Positions 1 to 4,518 of a DNA stretch of 9,456 nt are shown here, one piece after another. The notes beneath the pieces were generated by a model. That model was not told the origin of the DNA. It ran no database searches and worked only from the letters and a program-made list of their open reading frames with translations. Position numbers and translations under genes: made by a program. Each line of letters begins with the position of its first letter. The first letter of the stretch is position 1. Source of the stretch: SFLA01 sp045533895 (GTDB taxonomy: Bacteria; Bacillota; Clostridia; Oscillospirales; CAG-382); contig JAZSIT010000124.1 of the NCBI GenBank assembly GCA_045533895.1, forward strand, positions 1 through 9,456, read 5' to 3'.

Positions 1-4
1 TCTC

Positions 5-34
5 TTGACAAAGGGTATTCATAAATGGTATATT
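5..34 (+). promoter_or_regulatory. Promoter of the tRNA-Val gene
   Basis: A consensus -35 TTGACA at 5-10 is followed after 18 bases by TATATT at 29-34, a five-of-six match to the -10 consensus. Transcription would begin near position 41, giving a leader of about 17 bases before the tRNA. The -35 box lies in the left arm of a perfect 10-base inverted repeat (1-10 and 41-50). Confidence 0.7.
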
Positions 35-57
35 AATACATGTCAAGAGACAAAATC

Positions 58-134
58 GGGCGATTAGCTCAGTTGGTTAGAGCACCTGCCTTACAAGCAG
101 GGGGTCACAGGTTCGAGTCCTGTAGCCCCCACCA
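58..134 (+). tRNA. tRNA-Val (anticodon UAC), with two acceptor-stem mismatches
   Basis: This 77-base gene folds as a tRNA decoding GUA/GUG valine codons. The D stem pairs GCTC with GAGC, the anticodon stem pairs CCTGC with GCAGG around the anticodon TAC at 92-94, and the T stem pairs ACAGG with CCTGT around the loop TTCGAGT. The CCA end is encoded (132-134). The acceptor stem is odd: 5' strand GGGCGAT (58-64) faces 3' strand AGCCCCC (124-130), giving a C-C mismatch at pair 4-69 and an A-G mismatch at pair 6-67. The perfect partner would be ATCGCCC. All other stems are fully paired and it has its own promoter and terminator, so it may be expressed, but it could be a degenerate or recombinant copy. 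The valine identity is inferred from the anticodon. Confidence 0.88.
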
Positions 135-135
135 A

Positions 136-167
136 GAAAAAAGCAAGTCGAAAGACTTGCTTTTTTC
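136..167 (+). terminator. Intrinsic terminator of the tRNA-Val gene
   Basis: A perfect 14-base-pair stem (136-149 with 154-167) is closed by a GAAA tetraloop. The 3' arm contains a run of six T. It begins one base after the encoded CCA, so the tRNA appears to be a single-gene transcription unit at this end. Confidence 0.88.
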
Positions 168-186
168 TATCCAAGCCGCAGACTTT

Positions 187-269
187 GTATATCATCACGC
201 GAAAAGCGTGTATATCATCGCCCGCAGGGTGTATATCATCTTTCCCACGGCTTGCGCCGTGATAAATAC
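187..269 (+). repeat. Array of three short hairpins separated by the direct repeat GTATATCATC
   Basis: The 10-base sequence GTATATCATC occurs three times, at 187-196, 210-219 and 231-240. Between or after the copies are three hairpins with unrelated stems: CACGC/GCGTG (196-200 with 206-210), CGCCC/GGGTG with one G-T pair (219-223 with 227-231), and CACGGC/GCCGTG with a TTGC loop (246-251 with 256-261). After the last hairpin comes an imperfect inverted copy of the repeat (about 261-269). The preserved spacer with varying but self-complementary inserts suggests a structured intergenic repeat element rather than coding sequence. It lies between the tRNA terminator and the next gene. Its function is unknown. 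Confidence 0.75.
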
Positions 270-291
270 TGCAACAAAAAGGAAGCATAAA

Positions 292-675
292 ATGAGAAAT
301 ATTTTAGATAAATTATTTGAAAACAAAAAGCTTTCAATTATTATTCCGTGGTGTGTATCTGTTGCGGCATATTTGCTTTACGCAGTCTTAGGAAAAGCGG
401 AAGGAAAAAACGAAATTTTGCTGATAGCACCTATTGTCGCCGTTTTCTGGTTTTTTGGCTGTTTCTTGGTTGTTTTTGTTCAAGTAAAGAACCCCTCCTG
501 CCCCGAGTGGTTCCTGAATTTCTTTGAACTTGCTGCTACGCTGTTTTTTGAAAGCATTAGTATTGTTTTTACTTTAATTTTTATTTTCAGTGGTTTTCAG
601 AATTTTTCACCTTTCTTTTGCGCAGGCTTAGTTACATACGCCTCTGTCGCGTGGGCGCATAATAAACGTAATTAA
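292..675 (+). CDS. Small four-helix membrane protein of unknown function
   Basis: This encodes 127 residues that I do not recognise. Four hydrophobic stretches are visible at about residues 15-33, 42-64, 75-100 and 107-122, with charged ends (DKLFENKK near the start, HNKRN at the end), so an integral membrane protein is likely. It has four scattered cysteines (21, 57, 70, 110) and no evident catalytic motif. The ATG at 292 was chosen because AAAGGA ends 8 bases before it; the same frame is open back through the hairpin array and tRNA, but that extension encodes only the translated repeat and tRNA and is not credible. Codon use is more A+T-rich than in the neighbours. It ends just before a terminator, so it is probably a single-gene unit. 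The promoter is not obvious. It could be a short family specific to this lineage. Confidence 0.7.
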   Translation: MRNILDKLFENKKLSIIIPWCVSVAAYLLYAVLGKAEGKNEILLIAPIVAVFWFFGCFLVVFVQVKNPSCPEWFLNFFELAATLFFESISIVFTLIFIFSGFQNFSPFFCAGLVTYASVAWAHNKRN

Positions 676-687
676 CACATTAATCTA

Positions 688-711
688 CCGCTTCAGCCGA
701 AGCGGTTTTTT
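688..711 (+). terminator. Intrinsic terminator after the small membrane protein gene
   Basis: A 7-base-pair stem CCGCTTC/GAAGCGG (688-694 with 699-705), loop AGCC, is followed by six T (706-711). The -35 box of the next promoter starts two bases after the T-run, so the two transcription units are packed tightly. Confidence 0.88.
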
Positions 712-712
712 A

Positions 713-741
713 TTGACAAAAATCCCCCTCGATGTTATAAT
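713..741 (+). promoter_or_regulatory. Perfect consensus promoter with extended -10, drives the YitT gene
   Basis: TTGACA at 713-718, a 17-base spacer, and TATAAT at 736-741, with TG one base upstream of the -10 (733-734). This matches the housekeeping sigma-A consensus exactly, suggesting strong constitutive transcription. The 5' leader is about 45 bases and shows no riboswitch-like structure. Confidence 0.88.
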
Positions 742-792
742 GCGAAAGCAATATTTTATAATTTTTACCCATAATAATATAGAGGTGAAAAC

Positions 793-1680
793 GTGAATAT
801 CTTCCACAGATTCAAAAACAAAAAGATACAGTTTCTGGTAAATATGGTGCTCATCACTATCGGATGCGCCATATATGCAGGCGGCGTTTTCCTGTTCCTT
901 GACCCGAATTCCCTTGCCTCCGGCGGTATATCGGGTGTATCGATAATCTTAAGCCATTTGCTTAAATTACTGCCCACCGGTACGTGGATAATTATATTAA
1001 ACGTACCCCTGCTGCTTATTGCAATATGGAAGTTTGGCTTTAAGTTTGTGTTTACCACAATATATGCTATTGTAATATCCTCTGCTTTTATGAATCTGGG
1101 CTCAAAATATATCGGCGCTGCCACCCACGACCCGATGCTTGCCGCCTTTGCGGGCCCTGTGATGGTGTCTGCAGGTATAGGAATCCTCTTTCACGCAGGC
1201 GCGTCCACCGGCGGCACAGACATTCTGGTAAAGCTGCTGCGGCTTAAATTCAAAGCAATTTCTACCGGAACCATCTTTATGATATTCGATATAATGGTTA
1301 TCATCGCCTCCGCCATTGCCTTCAAGCGGTTTGAGCTTTCTCTGTACGCAGGTGTTTGCGTGGTTATTCAGACAGTGGTGCTGGACAAGATACTTTACGG
1401 ATTCGATAGCGCAAAGATGATATATATCGTAAGTGAAAAAAACGAGGTTATTACCGACCGTCTGCTTAAAGAGCTGGACGTAGGCGCAACATTAGTCCAT
1501 TCCCACGGCGCTTATACGGGAAGAAACCAGCCTATAATAATGTGTGTGCTAAAAAAACACCAGCTTCCCCGCGCCAAAGAGGTCATCCGCGACGAGGATA
1601 AAAATGCCTTCCTTATCGTCACCAACGCCACCGAAATCTTGGGCGAGGGATATAAGTCCCACGAAACCGCAGATCTGTAG
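793..1680 (+). CDS. YitT family integral membrane protein with C-terminal DUF2179 domain
   Basis: This 295-residue protein has the layout of the YitT/YpjC/YqfU family of Firmicutes: an N-terminal membrane half followed by a soluble DUF2179 domain. Hydrophobic segments lie at about 15-37, 64-82, 86-103, 116-136, 158-177 and 185-201. Family motifs visible are the glycine-rich ASGGISG at 42-48 and the GASTGGTDI stretch at 136-144. The C-terminal domain spans about 208-287 and contains the GAYTGRNQPIIMCV motif followed by NAFLIVTNATEILGEGY. The start is GTG at 793, preceded by the ribosome site GAGGTG. The substrate of this family is not established to my knowledge; transport has been suggested only from topology. 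It is flanked by its own promoter and terminator, so it is a monocistronic unit. Length is usual for the family. Confidence 0.92.
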   Translation: MNIFHRFKNKKIQFLVNMVLITIGCAIYAGGVFLFLDPNSLASGGISGVSIILSHLLKLLPTGTWIIILNVPLLLIAIWKFGFKFVFTTIYAIVISSAFMNLGSKYIGAATHDPMLAAFAGPVMVSAGIGILFHAGASTGGTDILVKLLRLKFKAISTGTIFMIFDIMVIIASAIAFKRFELSLYAGVCVVIQTVVLDKILYGFDSAKMIYIVSEKNEVITDRLLKELDVGATLVHSHGAYTGRNQPIIMCVLKKHQLPRAKEVIRDEDKNAFLIVTNATEILGEGYKSHETADL

Positions 1681-1793
1681 GACTTGTCTGTTTAACGCAG
1701 AACAAAACGCGAAATAAAGCAAGGCTTTTGTTGCTGATTTTCCACGGTTTTCAACAATTGCAGTGCGATTCGCTTTAATAACATTCATAAGGG

Positions 1794-1825
1794 AAAGAGT
1801 TCGGTCATACCACGAACTCTTTTTT
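1794..1825 (+). terminator. Intrinsic terminator of the YitT gene
   Basis: The stem AAAGAGTTCG (1794-1803) pairs perfectly with CGAACTCTTT (1813-1822) around a 9-base loop and runs into a T-tract to 1825. It lies 114 bases after the yitT stop; nothing recognisable is encoded in between. Confidence 0.85.
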
Positions 1826-1837
1826 ATTCGCGTTTTT

Positions 1838-1944
1838 AACCGTTTTCGCTTCGCTCGCTGTAGATTACTACAGCTCCCGCTTGCAAAAACGGTTTCTGCG
1901 TCAAATATCCTGCGTTCTGCCTTCGGTTAGATTGGCTTTGCCAA
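1838..1944. repeat. Palindromic intergenic element between YitT gene and purC
   Basis: Outer arms AACCGTTTT (1838-1846) and AAAACGGTT (1886-1894) are perfectly complementary, and inside them GCTGTAG (1857-1863) pairs with CTACAGC (1868-1874) around an ATTA loop. A separate small hairpin TTGGC/GCCAA sits at 1932-1936 and 1940-1944. No reading frame with a ribosome site is visible in the gap 1681-2021. The nested palindrome without a T-tail resembles dispersed intergenic repeats of Clostridia, but I cannot show copies elsewhere from this window. Confidence 0.5.
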
Positions 1945-1979
1945 GACTTTAAGAATTTCGCCATAACAATTACCCCGAT

Positions 1980-2009
1980 AAAAATCGGCAGGAGTTTTCC
2001 TGCCGATTT
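1980..2009 (-). terminator. Intrinsic terminator of purC
   Basis: A perfect 12-base-pair stem (1982-1993 with 1998-2009) with a 4-base loop; read on the minus strand it ends in a run of five T. It begins 12 bases after the purC stop codon. Confidence 0.9.
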
Positions 2010-2021
2010 AATTTATTTGGA

Positions 2022-2711
2022 TTAAAGACCCATTTTTTTGATGAGCATCTTGGAGCAATCAAGCTGGTTGGGGATATTTCCGTTCTCATCGCGCACTCTC
2101 CAGATATCGGGAGTGATTTCGTCTGCAACGTACATTTTTCCGGTTTCATCGTAACCGATTTCAATCTTGAAATCGATAAGGGTGAGGTTAAGTGTTGCAA
2201 GATAGTTCTTGAGCACCTCGCCAACCTTTACGACGATAGCCTGTGCTTCGTCATACTGACCTTCCTTAAGAAGACCCTTCATTATACAGATACGCTCGCT
2301 GATAAGAGGGTCGCCCTGAATATCGTCCTTAAGAGTAACCTCTGCATAAGGAGGATCAAAGGGGATGCCTTCCTCAAGAGTGAAGCGGCGGCACATACTG
2401 CCTGCTGTGTAATAGCGAAGAACGAACTCAAGCTTGGGAACGGTGAGGTTGCGAACCTGCATAAGGCCCTTATCTACATCTGCCGCGATATAGTGGGTGG
2501 GAACTCCGTTTTCTTCCATGAGTTCAAAGAAAAACTTGGAGATGGCAAGACCGATTTTGCCCTTGCCTTCAACGCTGCCGCCAACGGTGTTGGAGCCGGG
2601 GTCGAATACGCCGTTTTCGCCAGTCATACTGTCCTTAAACAGCAGATGAACTATGTTTTTTTCCTCATCGAGAAGAACGTCTTTTGTTTTACCGGTGTAA
2701 AGTGTCTTCAT
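2022..2711 (-). CDS. purC: Phosphoribosylaminoimidazole-succinocarboxamide synthase (SAICAR synthase)
   Basis: The enzyme joins CAIR and aspartate at the expense of ATP to give SAICAR, the eighth step of de novo purine synthesis, in the cytoplasm. Of its 229 residues, the N-terminal YTGKTK (5-10) matches the nucleotide-binding YxGK(A/T)K motif; LKDD and GDP follow at 127-134; LIDFKIEIG at 178-186 is the family signature; and ADEITPD at 196-202 is the conserved acidic motif near the C-terminus. The length is close to the single-domain bacterial enzyme (about 235). The ATG at 2711 is supported by AGAAGG at 2723-2728, 11 bases upstream, slightly far. No other purine gene is adjacent; promoter and terminator make it monocistronic, whereas many Firmicutes have purC inside a pur operon. 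No purine riboswitch is visible in the short leader. Confidence 0.96.
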   Translation of the reverse strand: MKTLYTGKTKDVLLDEEKNIVHLLFKDSMTGENGVFDPGSNTVGGSVEGKGKIGLAISKFFFELMEENGVPTHYIAADVDKGLMQVRNLTVPKLEFVLRYYTAGSMCRRFTLEEGIPFDPPYAEVTLKDDIQGDPLISERICIMKGLLKEGQYDEAQAIVVKVGEVLKNYLATLNLTLIDFKIEIGYDETGKMYVADEITPDIWRVRDENGNIPNQLDCSKMLIKKMGL

Positions 2712-2772
2712 TGTTTTTAAAACCTTCTTTATGATTAGATTAAGTTGATTTTACTCGGTTTGATGATGGTTT

Positions 2773-2801
2773 ATTATATCATACCGCGTAATGTTTGACA
2801 A
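2773..2801 (-). promoter_or_regulatory. Promoter of purC, extended -10 type
   Basis: Read on the minus strand: -35 TTGTCA (2796-2801), 17-base spacer, -10 TATAAT (2773-2778), with TG one base upstream of the -10. The predicted leader is about 55 bases, too short for a standard purine riboswitch. Confidence 0.82.
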
Positions 2802-2830
2802 GTATGTGATATAAAAAAATGGGCCGTTAT

Positions 2831-2846
2831 ACAAAAAATTTTTTGT
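2831..2846. repeat. Perfect 16-base A/T palindrome after the VTT gene
   Basis: A6 next to T6 flanked by AC and GT forms a perfect palindrome directly after the stop codon of the VTT gene. It could serve as a weak terminator, but it lacks a GC stem, and no better terminator for that unit is visible before the purC promoter. Confidence 0.4.
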
Positions 2847-3500
2847 TTATTTTTTTGTTTGCTTTCTGCGGACGTAACTGTTATACAAAACAAGCCCTAC
2901 GATGCTGATAGCTCCTGTGATTCCGTAAAGCAGTAAAGCGCTCCAATACTCTCCTTCCCCCAGCAAATGACCGCCGAAGGTGGAGGATATGACCGAGGGT
3001 ATGCGTGCCGCCAGAGATATTACCAAAAACACGGACAGCTTTATATCAGTAAGACCCACAAAATACGTAAGCAGGTCCTTGGGTGTGCCGGGCAAAAAGA
3101 ACAGCAGGAATATTAAAAACGCCCGTTTTTTCTCGGTATTTATAAAGCGCAGGGAGTTTATCTTTTCACGGGAGACAAACACCTCTACCATACGGATGCC
3201 GTAGCGTCGGGTAAGCAAAAATATAACAGCGGAGGCGGCGGCGACTCCCACATAACATATAGCGGTGCCCACCCAGGGACCGAAGGCATACCCTGCGGCG
3301 GTCTCAAGCAATTCGCCGGGAATGAGGGCGATAAACACCTGCAGAAACTGGAGCCCAAGCAAAACTACCCAGCCCAATCCGCCAAAGGAGCGTATGTAAT
3401 CGCGAAAACCATCCTTTGAAAAAGAGGACAGCCAGTGCCAGACCAACAGAGTCGCCAGCAACGCTAAAGCGATAACCGCAAAAATGGACACCGCCACCAA
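2847..3500 (-). CDS. TVP38/TMEM64 family (VTT domain) membrane protein, N-terminus out of frame
   Basis: The 217 residues readable from the TTG at 3500 carry the VTT (SNARE-associated) domain of the DedA-like superfamily, typical of bacterial TVP38/YdjZ proteins in the inner membrane. Hydrophobic stretches are at about 2-22, 42-62, 75-96, 126-137, 154-170 and 186-206. Hallmarks are ALIPGELLETAAGYAFG (58-74), FLPGTPKDLLTYFVGLT (135-151) and ARIPSVISSTFGG (165-177). VTT proteins are linked to lipid scrambling or transport, but the substrate here is unknown. The TTG start has no ribosome site. A much better start, ATG at 3531 with AAAGGA 9 bases upstream and overlapping the previous stop as ATGA, lies in another frame and stops after eight codons; dropping one A from the A6 run at 3513-3518 would join it and add an N-terminus MNTTEKRRKI. 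So the gene is either mildly frameshifted, carries a sequence error, or uses an unusual start. Confidence 0.88.
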   Translation of the reverse strand: MVAVSIFAVIALALLATLLVWHWLSSFSKDGFRDYIRSFGGLGWVVLLGLQFLQVFIALIPGELLETAAGYAFGPWVGTAICYVGVAAASAVIFLLTRRYGIRMVEVFVSREKINSLRFINTEKKRAFLIFLLFFLPGTPKDLLTYFVGLTDIKLSVFLVISLAARIPSVISSTFGGHLLGEGEYWSALLLYGITGAISIVGLVLYNSYVRRKQTKK

Positions 3501-3512
3501 AATCTTACGGCG

Positions 3513-3518
3513 TTTTTT
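3513..3518 (-). other. A6 homopolymer where the VTT reading frame breaks
   Basis: The coding strand has six A between GCC-side sequence and the ACCG of the start region. With six, the ATG at 3531 reads eight codons to a TAA; with five, it continues in frame into the whole VTT domain. A +1 (or -2) frame change would be needed in translation, so this is not a standard -1 slippery site. Confidence 0.6.
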
Positions 3519-3527
3519 CGGTTGTGT

Positions 3528-4337
3528 TCATACCATATATTCCTTTATTTTCCGAAAATCGGTATTTAACGAATCAAAATCGATAACGCCGTTTTCATCA
3601 AAGGAGGTGGCTTCTACGGTAAAATCCCCTTTGTAGCCTATCTTTTTTACAAACGAAAAGAAAGCGTCAAAATCCACGTTGCCTGCTCCGAGGTGAAGGG
3701 TTTTAAGGTTTGACCAATCCATATATCCGCCGCCGTAATCGTTTATATGAAAATGCTTTATGCGGTTAAAAACAACTTCGTTTTCGTAAAGCTGTTCTGT
3801 CTGGCGGTGGAACTGCGACATTTTGGTATCAAAGGTAAAGGAAATATCGGGAAATTCGCTTACAAGGGTGTTCAGGTGTGCCATGGGGTCAAGGTGGTTG
3901 CAGACCACGTTTTCCACGGTAAGAAGCAATCCTCTTTTTTCCGCCATAGGAAGCAGGGAATTAAAAACTTCGATATTATGGGCAATATCCTTGTCCGAAT
4001 CTATACCGCCCCAAAGATGAAGTACTAACTTTTCCGCGCCGAGATCGCGGGCAAGAGCGCAGTTGATATCAAACAATTCAAGCGCCGTCTGTGTATCCCC
4101 TTCCCCGTTGCGGCTTATAAGGTTCCCCACCTGCTTTTCAACGTGGAACACGGGGGTGGGCGCGCCTACAGAACGCACAAAATCCCTGACTTCATCTGTC
4201 TTTTCGTACCAAGTGCTATACATCATAAATTCAAATCCGTCGCACTCCAGCTTTTCGGCGCACTCTTTTAATAAGGTTATATCTCTGCCGTTGGGCCGTC
4301 CGATGATACCGCCGGTAGAGCATAAAATTCTGTTCAT
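3528..4337 (-). CDS. Sugar phosphate isomerase/epimerase-like TIM barrel protein
   Basis: This 269-residue protein belongs to the xylose isomerase-like/AP endonuclease 2 superfamily, metal-dependent TIM barrels that include sugar isomerases, epimerases and IolE/IolI-type enzymes. Candidate metal and active-site residues sit at the ends of predicted strands: His65 (VFHVE), His107 (LVLHLWGG), Glu142 (LTVENV), Asp170 (FTFDTK), His195/His197 (KHFHIND), His216 (LHLGAGN) and Glu242 (FTVEAT). This E-D-H-E pattern favours a sugar isomerase/epimerase over a DNA repair endonuclease, which would have more metal ligands, but the substrate cannot be told. The ATG at 4337 has AAGAGGA just upstream. It is the first gene of a two-gene unit with the VTT gene and diverges from a beta-glucosidase gene, so a role in carbohydrate use is plausible but unproven. 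Confidence 0.85.
   Translation of the reverse strand: MNRILCSTGGIIGRPNGRDITLLKECAEKLECDGFEFMMYSTWYEKTDEVRDFVRSVGAPTPVFHVEKQVGNLISRNGEGDTQTALELFDINCALARDLGAEKLVLHLWGGIDSDKDIAHNIEVFNSLLPMAEKRGLLLTVENVVCNHLDPMAHLNTLVSEFPDISFTFDTKMSQFHRQTEQLYENEVVFNRIKHFHINDYGGGYMDWSNLKTLHLGAGNVDFDAFFSFVKKIGYKGDFTVEATSFDENGVIDFDSLNTDFRKIKEYMV
3541..3546 (-). promoter_or_regulatory. Ribosome binding site pointing to the ATG at 3531
   Basis: AAAGGA on the minus strand is 9 bases before ATG at 3529-3531, which overlaps the TGA of the isomerase-like gene as ATGA. This is the spacing expected for translational coupling and argues that the original VTT start was here rather than at the TTG at 3500. Confidence 0.55.
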
Positions 4338-4367
4338 GTTTTTCCTCTTGAAATATCGTTATGCGCC

Positions 4368-4396
4368 ATTATATCACATATTGAGACATATTTCCA
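4368..4396 (-). promoter_or_regulatory. Probable promoter of the isomerase-VTT unit
   Basis: On the minus strand, -10 TATAAT (4368-4373) has an extended TG one base upstream, and the -35 region 17 bases further is TGGAAA (4391-4396), a four-of-six match. The -35 lies in a small dyad ATTTCC (4390-4395) and GGAAAT (4405-4410), which could be a regulator site. Confidence 0.65.
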
Positions 4397-4446
4397 TATT
4401 TTACGGAAATAAAAAGGCGGTTGTAATACAAAGCAGGGTTTTGGGG

Positions 4447-4475
4447 TTGAAAATTCAACAGGTTGGTATTATAAT
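4447..4475 (+). promoter_or_regulatory. Promoter of the beta-glucosidase gene, -35 inside a palindrome
   Basis: TTGAAA (4447-4452), 17-base spacer, TATAAT (4470-4475). The -35 overlaps the perfect palindrome GTTGAAAATTCAAC (4446-4459), a candidate operator. The -10 overlaps the ATG at 4474, so that upstream in-frame ATG cannot be the translation start of a transcript from this promoter. Confidence 0.72.
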
Positions 4476-4500
4476 GAGATTGCTGACAGTTTACTATAAC

Positions 4501-4509
4501 GGAAAGGGG
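4501..4509 (+). promoter_or_regulatory. Ribosome binding site deciding the beta-glucosidase start
   Basis: GGAAAGGGG ends 9 bases before the ATG at 4519. Together with the -10 box at 4470-4475 it rules out the longer open frame that extends upstream to 4063 across the opposite-strand gene. Confidence 0.65.
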
Positions 4510-4518
4510 TTTTTGATT

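Noticed and set aside
187..240. CRISPR-like direct repeats
   Set aside because: The repeats are only 10 bases, the spacers of 11-13 bases are self-complementary, and no cas gene is nearby.
91..288. Minus-strand frame of 65 codons across the tRNA
   Set aside because: Its C-terminal GLEPVTPCL-like end is the well-known artefact of reading a tRNA backwards.
40..291. In-frame extension of the small membrane protein upstream through the tRNA and hairpin array
   Set aside because: It would translate a tRNA gene, its terminator and the repeats; a proper ribosome site exists only before the ATG at 292.
3513..3518. Programmed -1 ribosomal frameshift at the A6 run
   Set aside because: Joining the frames needs +1 (or -2), and there is no downstream stimulatory structure evident; six A is also short for polymerase slippage.
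4063..4518. N-terminal extension of the beta-glucosidase
   Set aside because: It overlaps the opposite-strand isomerase gene and the divergent promoters; GH1 homology begins at the ATG at 4519, which has a ribosome site.
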